A stretch of DNA of 24,843 nucleotides from Prevotella sp. UBA1104 (GCA_002314055.1 DCBP01000090.1:1-24843); one strand, 5' to 3'; counted from the stretch's first letter, positions 1 to 8,625 are shown. The notes: a model not told the origin generated them from the letters alone. Made by a program: numbers and translations.

Positions 1-52
1 AAGAACTAAATCAGAAACTTCATTTACTTATAATATGCAGTTGTGTTATGGA

Positions 53-1477
53 TTACAATAAAGGCGAAAGCAGTCTGACGAGGGATTCCCACAGACGCTT
101 TAAGAACGGTCGCTTTTGGGAAATCATTCTCAGAGTTACATAAGTACTGTTTTTTATGTCGTCCATAAAAATCTGCTTAAAGCGCAGTGCCGTCTTCTTG
201 TCGTAGATAAAGGCATTAGCCTCGAAATTGTTCTCGAAACTTCGGAAGTCGATGTTCGTCGAACCGCAAGTGGAGATACTGTCATCGCAGACAAGGAGTT
301 TGGAATGGTTAAAGCCACTACGGTAAAGATACACCTTAACTCCAGCCTGAATGGTTTCGAAGACATAAGAACGGCTCGCCCATTCCACGAACTTGGCGTC
401 ACCCTTGCGTGGAATCATGATGCGCACGTCGACTCCGGCGAGGGCAGCGATACGCATTGCCGACATCACGGTTTCGGTGGGCAGGAAGTATGGAGTTTCC
501 ATATAGACATAGCGTCGGGCTTCGAGCAGAATGCGCACATAGCCTTGCATGATGTCTGGCCATGGACTTACCGGACTGCTTGTTACAATCTGTACTATAA
601 TATCATTCTTTGTAGTGCTTTGCAGTTCAGGATAGTACTTGCGGTCGGATATAAGATTGCCGGAAACGAAATACCAGTCGACGAGAAACGCCCTCTGTAT
701 GGCATAAACAGCTCCGCCGCGTATACGCAGATGGGTATCGCGCCATTTCTGCTTGCCGTCTCCCGTAATGTATCGCTTGGCGATATTCATGCCTCCGATG
801 AATCCTGTCTTGCCGTCGATGACACACAGTTTGCGGTGGTTCCTGTAGTTCACCTTGCTCGTGAAAGCCGGGAACAAGACAGGCATGAACGGTTTGATGG
901 TAATTCCGGCATTGCGCATGCGCTTAAAGAAGTCGTCTCTAACGTTCCAGCATCCTACATCATCATATATTACTCTAACTTCAACCCCCTCCTTAGCCTT
1001 GTCGATAAGGATATCGGCAAGAATACGTCCCAATGCATCATTCTCGAAGATATAGGTGTCGAGATGTATACTCTCCTTGGCTGCGCCGATGTCGTGGAAG
1101 AGAGAATTGAAGAAAGAATATCCATCGGTGAAAATATCGATGTCGTTGTCTTTAAACGGCAGCGCCCAGTTTTGCGAGGCAAAGAGTTTTACGAGAGTCT
1201 TGTTCTCCTCGGGAATAACAAGGTCTTTCTGTACGGCGAATTCGAGCATAGAACTTTTCGTGAGCAGGTCAAGACTGTGTTGACTGATAAGTTTCTCCTT
1301 CCTCGTGTCCTGTCCGAAAAAGAAATATAGTATAATTCCCACTACGGGCATGAACATTACAGCCATGACCCAAGCCATGGTCTTCACCGGTTGTCTGTTG
1401 TCCATAAGCACCGATATGATGGTGCCGACAACAGTCAGCGAGTATATGATGAACAATATCCAGTAGAGGTATACCAT
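53..1477 (-). CDS. cls: Cardiolipin synthase (phospholipase D superfamily)
   Basis: This 474-aa membrane protein is predicted to join two phosphatidylglycerol molecules into cardiolipin and glycerol at the inner membrane. Two hydrophobic segments (about residues 4-24 and 36-54) form the N-terminal anchor typical of bacterial Cls. Two HKD motifs follow: H214-x-K216 with D221, and H391-x-K393 with D398, the second inside HSKLLVCDDS and followed by the GSTNID signature. Both catalytic motifs are intact and the length is normal for the family (roughly 480 aa). The ATG at 1477 lies 12 nt after the dnaG stop, so it is probably the last gene seen of the operon that starts near 5255. Other PLD-family phosphatidyltransferases share the fold, but the two transmembrane segments plus two HKD motifs favour Cls. 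The gene ends 52 bases from the window edge, so no terminator can be judged. Confidence 0.93.
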   Translation of the reverse strand: MVYLYWILFIIYSLTVVGTIISVLMDNRQPVKTMAWVMAVMFMPVVGIILYFFFGQDTRKEKLISQHSLDLLTKSSMLEFAVQKDLVIPEENKTLVKLFASQNWALPFKDNDIDIFTDGYSFFNSLFHDIGAAKESIHLDTYIFENDALGRILADILIDKAKEGVEVRVIYDDVGCWNVRDDFFKRMRNAGITIKPFMPVLFPAFTSKVNYRNHRKLCVIDGKTGFIGGMNIAKRYITGDGKQKWRDTHLRIRGGAVYAIQRAFLVDWYFVSGNLISDRKYYPELQSTTKNDIIVQIVTSSPVSPWPDIMQGYVRILLEARRYVYMETPYFLPTETVMSAMRIAALAGVDVRIMIPRKGDAKFVEWASRSYVFETIQAGVKVYLYRSGFNHSKLLVCDDSISTCGSTNIDFRSFENNFEANAFIYDKKTALRFKQIFMDDIKNSTYVTLRMISQKRPFLKRLWESLVRLLSPLL

Positions 1478-1489
1478 AATATAAAAGTT

Positions 1490-3427
1490 TTATACTATAA
1501 TCTCGCTGCCGAGTTCTTTGGCAATGGCGTTTCGTATAGTCTGCGCCTCTTGATATTCCTTAATAAGAGAGGTCAGCCGTTCGTTGTCGCCATTACATTT
1601 AGCAATCTCTATTTGCAGTTTTTTCAGTTTCTCTTTCACGAAATCCATGCGGAAGTCGAGGACCAGATGGATAATCTGTTCGCGCAACACTTCTTCGCCA
1701 GTTCGCAATTTAGCCCCCTTGCGGAGCTGGAACCTGTCGGTCGACATCTCTGTGGCAATCTTGCTGATTTCTATATCGGGGTGTTTCATGAAGAAGTCCT
1801 CAGCCTTGAAATCCGGATCAGAACTGTGTTCTACAGCCTCTTCGAGAATCTTGTTGTATATGGGCACAGAGAAAGTAAGGTTGTCGGTGCTCAGGTCATA
1901 GCTTATATATTGTGCAACATTTAGCGTTGTAGTGCCGCCATCATCGGTCTCCACATTGTCAAAGATGATTTTCTCACCGTTGCGCACCACGCTTTGTATC
2001 AGCATGTATTCCACTTCCTTAGCCTGTTGCTTTGGAGTCGGAGTTAAAGAAGGAGCAGGAGTAACTTCCTGTTGTACCTTCTGTTGTTGCCTTTGCTGTT
2101 CCTTCAGTTGAGTGTCCTTGCCGCTTCGGATAAACTTGTTCATCGTGGCAATGAGTGTCGCCTCGTTTATTCCTATGCGGTGGGCAGTGTCCTGTAGGTA
2201 AGTGGCACGCACAATCTGGTTCTCGATAACAGAGATACTCTTCACAATGCTACTTATAGCTTCGGAACGCTTTATTGGGTCGTTGACGCCGCGAAGAAGG
2301 AAATCTGTCTTGAATTCTATGACGTCCTGCTGGTGTTCTTCTATATATTGGCGGAAGTCCTCAGCGGTATGCTTCCTCGCAAAACTGTCGGGGTCATCGC
2401 CGTCGGGCAGCAGTAATACCTTCACTTTCATCGCCTCTGCAAGAAGCATGTCGATACCTCGCATGGCGGCATGAATGCCGGCGGCATCACCGTCGTAGAG
2501 CAACACAATATTGTCGGTGAAGCGGTGGAGCAAGTGTATCTGGTGGTAACTGAGTGCAGTGCCGGAGTTTGCCACTACATTCTCTATGCCACACTGGTGC
2601 ATCGAAATTACGTCGGTGTATCCTTCCACCATATAGACACAGTTCTCTTTGGCAATGGCTTTCTTTGCCTGGTATATTCCGTAAAGTTCCTTTTCCTTAT
2701 GATATATGTCAGAGTCAGGGGAGTTGATGTATTTCTGTTGCACTCCCTTCGTACGGGCATCGAGCAATCGTCCGCCGAAGGCTCTGACATTTCCGTTGAC
2801 ACCAATCCACGGGAACATTACCCTTCCGGAATATTTGTCGAGGAGCTCTCCGTTGTCGCGTTTAAAGCAAAGACCGGTAGAGACGAGAAATTTCTCGTTG
2901 TATCCTTTTGCAAGAGCCGCTTTTGCAAGGTCGTCGCGTGAAGGCAAGGCAAAGCCGAGATGGAATTTCTCAATGATGTCGTCGCGGAATCCACGACTTC
3001 TGAAGTATTGCATACCGATGGCTCTGCCGTCAACGTCGTTGAGAAGAATGTTATGGAAATATTCCATAGCCCATTTGTTAACGATGAACATGCTCTCGCG
3101 GTCATTCTGTTCCCTTTTCTCCTCCTCGCTGAGTTCCCGTTCGTGTATTTCTATATGATATTTGTTGGCGAGCCAGCGCAGGGCTTCAGGATAAGTCATC
3201 TGCTCATGCTCCATGATGAAACTCACGGGGTTGGCAGATTTGCCGCATGAAAAGCAGTGGCAGATACCACGAGCCGGAGAAACATAGAATGAAGGAGTCT
3301 TCTCGTTGTGGAAAGGGCACAATCCCTTGTAGTTTGCCCCGACTTTCTTCAGCGTGACAAACTCGGAGACGACATCCACAATATTTGCAGCGTCTTTAAT
3401 CTTCTCTATGGTAGCGTGGTCAATCAC
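1490..3427 (-). CDS. dnaG: DNA primase DnaG
   Basis: DnaG makes the RNA primers for chromosomal replication. The 645-aa protein has the family layout in order. An N-terminal CHC2 zinc finger has ligands C37, H40, C58 and C61. The central RNA polymerase/TOPRIM core has E267 in VEGYTD and the metal-binding D311-x-D313 in YDGDAAG. A Gln/Pro-rich linker lies near residues 440-475, followed by a C-terminal region in the position of the helicase-interaction domain. The start codon is GTG (3427-3425), which overlaps the rsmD stop in a 4-nt GTGA arrangement and suggests translational coupling. The N-terminus (MIDHATIEKIK) aligns naturally with DnaG starts, so GTG is preferred over any later ATG. Having dnaG between rsmD and cls differs from the rpsU-dnaG-rpoD arrangement of Proteobacteria. 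Confidence 0.97.
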   Translation of the reverse strand: MIDHATIEKIKDAANIVDVVSEFVTLKKVGANYKGLCPFHNEKTPSFYVSPARGICHCFSCGKSANPVSFIMEHEQMTYPEALRWLANKYHIEIHERELSEEEKREQNDRESMFIVNKWAMEYFHNILLNDVDGRAIGMQYFRSRGFRDDIIEKFHLGFALPSRDDLAKAALAKGYNEKFLVSTGLCFKRDNGELLDKYSGRVMFPWIGVNGNVRAFGGRLLDARTKGVQQKYINSPDSDIYHKEKELYGIYQAKKAIAKENCVYMVEGYTDVISMHQCGIENVVANSGTALSYHQIHLLHRFTDNIVLLYDGDAAGIHAAMRGIDMLLAEAMKVKVLLLPDGDDPDSFARKHTAEDFRQYIEEHQQDVIEFKTDFLLRGVNDPIKRSEAISSIVKSISVIENQIVRATYLQDTAHRIGINEATLIATMNKFIRSGKDTQLKEQQRQQQKVQQEVTPAPSLTPTPKQQAKEVEYMLIQSVVRNGEKIIFDNVETDDGGTTTLNVAQYISYDLSTDNLTFSVPIYNKILEEAVEHSSDPDFKAEDFFMKHPDIEISKIATEMSTDRFQLRKGAKLRTGEEVLREQIIHLVLDFRMDFVKEKLKKLQIEIAKCNGDNERLTSLIKEYQEAQTIRNAIAKELGSEIIV

Positions 3428-3978
3428 TCGTCGATTTCCTTTCCTATATTCTTGAAGATGGAGAAATTTACACTTCCGTATTCGCGGTGTTCCACAAAGT
3501 GCGGGTCATCAGAAAAGTCATCCTTCTTGCCGTGTTCGAATACGAATACCCCATCGTCTTTCAGCATATTTGCCTTGAATACCCGTTCCGGTATGGAATG
3601 AAGTTCAGGCAGAGCGTATGGCGGATCAGCAAAGATGAAGTCGAATTGCTGTTTGCATCCCTTTATGAAGCGGAAAACGTCGCCGCGTATCGTAATGCAG
3701 TTGTCGATGCCGAGTTTTCCCACGCATTGTTTTATAAAGGCATGATGGTCGCGGTCTGCCTCCACGCTGATAACCTGCTGGCAACCTCTCGATACGAGTT
3801 CGAGCGAAATGCTGCCAGTACCGGAAAACATGTCGAGAGCCGTGCAGCCCTCAAAGTCGATGTATCCGTTGAGCACATTAAAGATGTTCTCCTTGGCGAA
3901 ATCGGTAGTAGGCCGTGCTTTGAAAGAGCGTGGCACTTCAAAGCGCCTGCCTTTGTATATTCCAGTTATTATTCTCAT
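3424..3978 (-). CDS. rsmD: 16S rRNA (guanine-966-N2)-methyltransferase RsmD
   Basis: RsmD transfers a methyl group from S-adenosylmethionine to G966 of 16S rRNA (E. coli numbering) during small-subunit assembly. The roughly 184-aa protein has the family N-terminus MRIITGIYKGRRF and the RPTTDFAKENIFN block. It also has SAM motif I (LDMFSGTGSISLE) and the N-methyltransferase motif IV DPPY. I chose the ATG at 3978 because it gives this conserved N-terminus. The frame stays open to a TTG at 4008, which would add ten unlikely residues and run into the DUF3822 gene. The start is 10 nt after the DUF3822 stop, and the TGA stop overlaps the dnaG GTG start, so the gene sits firmly inside the operon. 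Confidence 0.94.
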   Translation of the reverse strand: MRIITGIYKGRRFEVPRSFKARPTTDFAKENIFNVLNGYIDFEGCTALDMFSGTGSISLELVSRGCQQVISVEADRDHHAFIKQCVGKLGIDNCITIRGDVFRFIKGCKQQFDFIFADPPYALPELHSIPERVFKANMLKDDGVFVFEHGKKDDFSDDPHFVEHREYGSVNFSIFKNIGKEIDE

Positions 3979-3988
3979 AATCTTAGTT

Positions 3989-4795
3989 CTACAATAAAGT
4001 TGTAACAAGGTCGAAGTTTACCCCCTGTATCATAGTCAGAGGATGTCGATTGAAATCGGCAGATGCCTTTATGCGATAAATGTTTCTCACGAACTTCGCC
4101 AGTTCTCCGATAAGAGAGTCGAAGTCGTTGAAGTCGCCAAGCAAGTAAATATCGTCCTTATCTGCGTCCATCGCCAGTTGTTTCCATACCGACAGGATGA
4201 AATATGCTGCATCTTCACTGCGGTTGGTCTTAAACGAGTTTGCAAAGCGGAAACGGTTTCTTCGGAAACTGCAAATGTCGATTTTCCCATCGTGGAAGTA
4301 GGCATACAATTTTTCGCTTGTGCCCGCCAGACTGCGTCGCTGCAGATACTGCCATATCGAGGCACAGACAGGGTTGATTTTTATATCCTTGAAATTATCG
4401 GTAAGTACAAGTCTCAAGTCTTTATTCATGGAATACAGAGCCACAGAGCTTACCGACGGCAATATAGTGGCGAGCACGGCATTGTTTTCTTGACCGGTGA
4501 TGGAGTAGTTGTACAGCAGTTCCTTCGACTGGTCAACATATTCGTCAATTGGTACGAGAACCACAGGAGAGTCGATAAGCACCATAGTCTTGCGCCATTT
4601 CCCGATATTCATTTCCTCGTCCTTCAGCGCCTCCCTAAGGTTTGCAGCCATCGATATTCCGTTTTTTATCTTGTATGGCAAGAATACGAACCCGTTGTCT
4701 TCGCCGTTCTTATATGCGAAGTCAAGGGAGTTCTCTCCAATCCTTATTGTCAGTCTCTCATCTTTCTGTTGTATGTTATTCCCAATTTCCTGCAT
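3989..4795 (-). CDS. DUF3822 family protein
   Basis: This soluble protein of about 268 aa matches my recollection of the Bacteroidetes-restricted DUF3822 family; its function is not known. There is no signal peptide or transmembrane segment. Recognisable features are an N-terminal RLTIRIGENSLDFA strand pair, a central VLIDSPVVLVPIDEY segment, and a C-terminal IYLLGDFNDFDSLIGELAKFVRN stretch. The frame stays open to a TTG at 4822. I prefer the ATG at 4795, which still overlaps the upstream reading frame by about 20 nt. The tight linkage to rsmD suggests co-expression, not necessarily a shared function. The family assignment rests on recalled sequence character and gene order and was not searched. 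Confidence 0.75.
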   Translation of the reverse strand: MQEIGNNIQQKDERLTIRIGENSLDFAYKNGEDNGFVFLPYKIKNGISMAANLREALKDEEMNIGKWRKTMVLIDSPVVLVPIDEYVDQSKELLYNYSITGQENNAVLATILPSVSSVALYSMNKDLRLVLTDNFKDIKINPVCASIWQYLQRRSLAGTSEKLYAYFHDGKIDICSFRRNRFRFANSFKTNRSEDAAYFILSVWKQLAMDADKDDIYLLGDFNDFDSLIGELAKFVRNIYRIKASADFNRHPLTMIQGVNFDLVTTLL

Positions 4796-5255
4796 TGTCG
4801 TTAGGTGTTGTAATGTCGCCAATTTTCAGTCCGGGATATTCTCCCGTACTGTTAGCCGTTTCTGTAATTTCGTTGATACGTTTCTCGCTCAGTCCGTCAA
4901 GGTATGCGGCGTATGGTGCACGGCATTCCATCAGCGGTGTGGTACCACCAGATTTACCCGTATATATCGTAGTGGCGAGTTCAAATTTCTTTTTGTCGCT
5001 AAAAGGAATATATTGCATTTCCTCTTTGAGCAACTTACTGTCGGTAAGCTGTTTGAAGTCTGCGGTGTATGAACCGTGGAGTTGCCGGTATTTTAGTTCT
5101 GCTTTCCGTATGGCATAGAGCCTTTCCTTAACGGCAGTCTCGCGATGTGCTTTCTCGTTGTTGAAGTGTACAGGACCGTAGATGCTTGCCGTGCATAGAA
5201 TAAGGAGCACTGCGACTATTGCCGACAGAATATAATTAAGTTTTATTTTTATCAT
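4776..5255 (-). CDS. Small membrane-anchored conserved hypothetical protein
   Basis: This is a 159-aa protein of unknown function. Residues about 6-25 (ILSAIVAVLLILCTASIYGP) form a single N-terminal transmembrane anchor or uncleaved signal. The rest is a hydrophilic, probably periplasmic domain. A helical stretch after the anchor (RLYAIRKAELKYRQLHGSYT) followed by short strands resembles the layout of a pseudopilin-like protein, but no prepilin peptidase motif is visible. I recall similar unnamed proteins in Bacteroidales. The frame stays open to a GTG at 5297, but the ATG at 5255 places the hydrophobic segment properly at the N-terminus. It is the first gene of the minus-strand operon, its 3' end overlaps the DUF3822 start, and a good promoter lies upstream at 5314-5345. 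Confidence 0.7.
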   Translation of the reverse strand: MIKIKLNYILSAIVAVLLILCTASIYGPVHFNNEKAHRETAVKERLYAIRKAELKYRQLHGSYTADFKQLTDSKLLKEEMQYIPFSDKKKFELATTIYTGKSGGTTPLMECRAPYAAYLDGLSEKRINEITETANSTGEYPGLKIGDITTPNDNAGNWE

Positions 5256-5313
5256 ATCCTTTGCTGAACCATCAGTTATTATATAGTTTAATGGCACTTG
5301 ATGCCAATTATTG

Positions 5314-5345
5314 CAAATTTACGGTATTTTATTCATAATATCAAA
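5314..5345 (-). promoter_or_regulatory. Bacteroidetes-type promoter for the 5255-to-53 operon
   Basis: On the minus strand the -33 TTTG (5345-5342) is separated by 20 nt from a -7 TAAATTTG (5321-5314). This matches the Bacteroidetes primary sigma consensus TTTG-N19-TAnnTTTG. The predicted leader to the ATG at 5255 is about 50 nt. Confidence 0.6.
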
Positions 5346-5396
5346 AGATTTTGCCAAAATGATTAATGCCGGTAGATTAAATTACAAAATATTGGT

Positions 5397-5404
5397 TATA
5401 TTTG
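5397..5404 (+). promoter_or_regulatory. Probable -7 element for the AAA/nuclease-helicase pair
   Basis: TATATTTG fits the -7 consensus TAnnTTTG and lies 20 nt before the ATG at 5424. No TTTG is seen at the expected -33 spacing, so this promoter may be weak or activator-dependent. The leader would be very short, about 13 nt. Confidence 0.45.
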
Positions 5405-5423
5405 CAAAAATATTCAATGGACT

Positions 5424-6989
5424 ATGGCAAAGATCGTAAATTATTACCCAGTAGGCATACAGACTTTCGAAAATATTCGGGAGGACAACTACCTTTATGT
5501 GGACAAGACAAAGTATATTGTTGATTTCAGACAGAAGAAAATGAAATACATTTTCCTGAGCCGTCCCCGTCGGTTCGGCAAGTCGCTCTTTGCCTCAACT
5601 CTTCATTCCTATTTTGCCGGAAAAAAAGAACTCTTCAACGGTCTTGCCCTCGGCGATTACGAGAAAGAATGGATTGAACATCCCGTGTTGCATTTCGACA
5701 TGAGCGGTGCCAAGCATTTTGATGAAGCCCGTCTGTTGGATTATCTTGATTTACAGCTGTGCCAGTTTGAGGATATATATGGCAGGAATGAGAGGGAAAA
5801 ACATCCTAACGACCGTCTGGACGGTATCGTGAAGAGAGCCTACAAGCAGACCGGTCAGAAGGTGGTGATAATCATCGACGAATATGATGCCCCGTTGCTT
5901 GACGTAGTCCACGAGAAGGAAAATCTCAAGCCCTTGCGTCTCGCTATGCAGAACTTCTACAGTCCGATAAAGAAGCTCGACCCTTATCTTGAATTCGTAT
6001 TCATCACAGGCATCACGAAATTCTCACAACTCAGCATCTTCAGCGAGCTGAATAATCTCGACAACATCAGCATGTTCGACCAGTACTCAGCCATCTGCGG
6101 CATAAGCATGACGGAACTTACCACAGTGATGAAACCCGATGTTGAGGCTCTTGGCGAGGCTCTCGGCATGTCGTACGAAGATTGTCTTGCCGAATTGCAG
6201 AGATATTATGATGGCTATCATTTCAGCAAAAATTCCGAGGATGTGTTTAATCCGTTCAGTTTGGTAAAAGCCTTGAATGCAAAGGATATAGCCCCATATT
6301 GGTTTGGCTCCGGTACTCCGAGCTACCTTATCAAGACTCTTCAGAAATATCATGTCAATGTTATGGATATAGAAAAGAAGAGTTGCGATGTGGATGATTT
6401 CGACGTGTCGCCAGAGCAGATGGTGTCGCCTCTTCCGTTGCTCTATCAAAGCGGTTATCTCACGATAAAGAAATTCAATCCAATGCTTCGACGTTACACT
6501 CTTGAATATCCCAACAAGGAGGTTAAGATTGGAATGCTGAAGAATTTGGCTCCAAACTATCTGTCGCCAATACAGCTTGACAATAGCAGTTTGGTGGGTG
6601 ATTTCCTCGAAATGCTTTACGACCATGATATCGATGGCGCGATGAAACGTCTGAAGGCTTATCTTGCCGGAATATCCAACAGATTGAGCAACAAGAACGA
6701 GCGCGACTTCCAAACCGTGTTCTATCTGATATTCAATCTCATGGGGGCTTATATGCGGGTGGAGGAAGACAGTTCCGTGGGCAGAGCCGATGCCGTGGTG
6801 TATATGCCGGATTCCGTATTCGTGTTTGAACTGAAATACGACGGTTCGTCGGAGGAGGCAATAAAGCAGATTGACGACAAGGGATATCTCATACCGTATT
6901 CTGCCGACGGCAAACGACTGTATAAAATCGGTGTGAACTTCTCCAGCGAACAGCGCACCATCAGCGACTGGATTATCAAGGAGGGATAG
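5424..6989 (+). CDS. AAA-ATPase-like / PD-(D/E)XK nuclease family protein
   Basis: This 521-aa protein combines an N-terminal AAA-ATPase-like domain (PF09820 type) with a C-terminal PD-(D/E)XK nuclease-like domain (PDDEXK_9, formerly DUF1703). Visible motifs are the family opener YYPVGIQTFENIREDNYLYVDKT, split here only by position (residues 7-29), the Walker A-like RPRRFGKS (47-54), and the Walker B-like IIIDEYDAP (149-157). A C-terminal D456...E469-x-K471 in a strand-rich context fits a nuclease active site. Such proteins are abundant in many copies in gut Bacteroidetes. Their role is unclear; DNA-related or defence functions have been suggested from domain content only. It ends 4 nt before the RecD-like helicase gene, so the two are almost certainly cotranscribed. 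Start and stop are clean and no part is missing. The domain call is firm; the biological role is unknown. Confidence 0.88.
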   Translation: MAKIVNYYPVGIQTFENIREDNYLYVDKTKYIVDFRQKKMKYIFLSRPRRFGKSLFASTLHSYFAGKKELFNGLALGDYEKEWIEHPVLHFDMSGAKHFDEARLLDYLDLQLCQFEDIYGRNEREKHPNDRLDGIVKRAYKQTGQKVVIIIDEYDAPLLDVVHEKENLKPLRLAMQNFYSPIKKLDPYLEFVFITGITKFSQLSIFSELNNLDNISMFDQYSAICGISMTELTTVMKPDVEALGEALGMSYEDCLAELQRYYDGYHFSKNSEDVFNPFSLVKALNAKDIAPYWFGSGTPSYLIKTLQKYHVNVMDIEKKSCDVDDFDVSPEQMVSPLPLLYQSGYLTIKKFNPMLRRYTLEYPNKEVKIGMLKNLAPNYLSPIQLDNSSLVGDFLEMLYDHDIDGAMKRLKAYLAGISNRLSNKNERDFQTVFYLIFNLMGAYMRVEEDSSVGRADAVVYMPDSVFVFELKYDGSSEEAIKQIDDKGYLIPYSADGKRLYKIGVNFSSEQRTISDWIIKEG

Positions 6990-6993
6990 AATT

Positions 6994-8568
6994 ATGACGT
7001 TAGATGAGTTTTATGGTATAATAGTAACTCATTTCGGCTTCGCACCAACAACAGAACAGAATCAGGCAATCCGAACTTTTTGCCAGTTTATGGCAAGCCG
7101 TGCAGATCGTCCGGCTATGATTCTTTGTGGGTCTGCCGGAACGGGAAAGACGTCCGTTTCGTCTGCAATGATTAAGGCTCTTGTGTCGCTCCGGCAAAAG
7201 GTAGTGTTGCTTGCTCCAACGGGACGTGCTGCCAAGGTGCTTTCTTTGAATGCCGGAATGCCGGCTTTCACCATACATCGCAGAATTTACCGGCAGAAGA
7301 CTTTTACTGGCGACATGACTGGCTTTAACCTTAATTTCAATAAGCAGCGCGACACTCTATTTGTTGTTGATGAGGCTTCGATGATTGCCAATGATTCGCT
7401 TGCCTCAGGCGGTGGACAGTTTGGTAGTGGCTGTCTGCTCGATGACCTTATGGAATATGTTTATTCTGGCGAGAACTGTCGGTTGATGCTTGTAGGCGAC
7501 CGTGCACAATTGCCGCCTGTCGGGGAGGAAGAGTCGCCGGCATTGATGGGCGACGTTGTTGCCGTGGCTTACGGACTTGAGATGTTTTCTGTAGAGATGA
7601 ACGAGGTGTTGCGCCAGGCTGCCGACTCCGGTATCCTTTATAATGCCAACGTTATCCGGCAAATGATAACTCACGACGAGATAACGCAGTTGCCGCGAAT
7701 CCGTTTCAAGGGCTTTGCCGATATCATTATGGTACCGGGCGACGAACTTATAGAGTGTCTTGCCAGCAGCTACAGCGAGGTGGGAGAAGATGAGACGATG
7801 GTGGTTACAAGAAGTAACAAACGCGCCAATATATATAATAATGGTATAAGAAATATGGTGCTTGGCAGGGAGGAGGAACTTACACCGGGCGATATGCTCA
7901 TGGTGGTGAGAAACAATTATCATTGGATAACACGGAACTCCCATTCCTCTCATAACTCTCAGTTCTCCCATAACTCTCAGTTCTCCCAGTTCTCAAATAA
8001 AAAGCCTCTCTCTCAAAATATTTCAGTCCAGCCTCTCTCCCCCTTGAGGGAGCCGGAGTGGGCTGAACCTGAGGCTTCTTCATTCTCTTTTATTGCAAAC
8101 GGCGACCGTGCCAAGGTGCGCCGTGTGCGCAACGTTCAGGAGCTTTATGGTTTCCGCTTTGCCGACTTGTCGCTTGAGTTTCCCGACTACGATAATTATG
8201 AACTTGACGCCACGGTCATACTCGATTCCCTGCAGTCGGAAGCTCCGTCGCTCACCCATGAGCAGAGCGAACAGCTCTTCAATGGCGTGCTTGCCGACTA
8301 TGGCGACATCCCGCTGAAGGCAGATCGCATGAAGCATGTGCGTGAAGACAAATACTATAATGCCTTGCAAGTGAAGTTCGCCTATGCCGTAACCTGCCAT
8401 AAGGCGCAGGGTGGACAGTGGGCACATGTTTATCTCGACCAGGGATACATGACCGACGATATGCTTACTCCCGATTATATCCACTGGCTCTATACGGCCT
8501 TTACCCGTGCCACGGAGAAGCTCTTCCTCGTAAACTGGCCAAAGACGCAGACGGATGAAAAGGAATAG
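6994..8568 (+). CDS. RecD-like SF1 DNA helicase with an in-frame low-complexity insert
   Basis: This is a 524-aa ATP-dependent helicase of superfamily 1B, similar to the RecD/exonuclease V alpha subunit but standing alone, without RecB or RecC nearby. Motifs in order are Walker A GSAGTGKT (46-53), motif Ia APTGRAAKVL (75-84), Walker B DEAS (126-129), motif III GDRAQLPPVG (168-177), motif V in the UvrD-like C-terminal fold (VTCHKAQGGQW, 466-476) and motif VI TAFTRATEKL (501-510). The core is complete, so activity is plausible. About 50 residues (313-363) between the VRNNYHW strand and the FIANGD strand are Ser/Asn/Pro-rich and contain two exact HNSQFS repeats. They appear to be inserted, since the flanking segments read like one continuous barrel-like domain. 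The protein is translated from an ATG 4 nt after the AAA/PDDEXK gene. Confidence 0.9.
   Translation: MTLDEFYGIIVTHFGFAPTTEQNQAIRTFCQFMASRADRPAMILCGSAGTGKTSVSSAMIKALVSLRQKVVLLAPTGRAAKVLSLNAGMPAFTIHRRIYRQKTFTGDMTGFNLNFNKQRDTLFVVDEASMIANDSLASGGGQFGSGCLLDDLMEYVYSGENCRLMLVGDRAQLPPVGEEESPALMGDVVAVAYGLEMFSVEMNEVLRQAADSGILYNANVIRQMITHDEITQLPRIRFKGFADIIMVPGDELIECLASSYSEVGEDETMVVTRSNKRANIYNNGIRNMVLGREEELTPGDMLMVVRNNYHWITRNSHSSHNSQFSHNSQFSQFSNKKPLSQNISVQPLSPLREPEWAEPEASSFSFIANGDRAKVRRVRNVQELYGFRFADLSLEFPDYDNYELDATVILDSLQSEAPSLTHEQSEQLFNGVLADYGDIPLKADRMKHVREDKYYNALQVKFAYAVTCHKAQGGQWAHVYLDQGYMTDDMLTPDYIHWLYTAFTRATEKLFLVNWPKTQTDEKE
7930..8082 (+). repeat. In-frame repeat insert within the helicase gene
   Basis: Two perfect 18-bp tandem units lie at 7951-7968 and 7969-7986, each encoding HNSQFS, with degenerate partial copies on both sides. 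They are followed by a C/T-rich segment with a short palindrome (CTCCCCCTTGAGGGAG, 8037-8052). The composition is unlike the rest of the gene and resembles intergenic simple repeats of Bacteroidetes. The length is a multiple of three and has no stop, so the reading frame survives. Confidence 0.65.
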
Positions 8569-8584
8569 TCTGAGGATATATATC

Positions 8585-8625
8585 AAAAAAAGATGCGCTC
8601 CATTTGAGGGGCGCATCTTTTTTTT
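8585..8625. terminator. Bidirectional intrinsic terminator
   Basis: A GATGCGC (8592-8598) / GCGCATC (8611-8617) stem, extended by C-G pairs inside, is flanked by an A-run (8585-8591) and a T-run (8618-8625). It therefore works on both strands, between the convergent helicase gene and lipoprotein gene. Confidence 0.9.

Noticed and set aside
116..1330. A 404-codon open frame on the plus strand
   Set aside because: It lies entirely antisense to the cardiolipin synthase gene, whose two HKD motifs are intact, and its translation has no recognisable domain.
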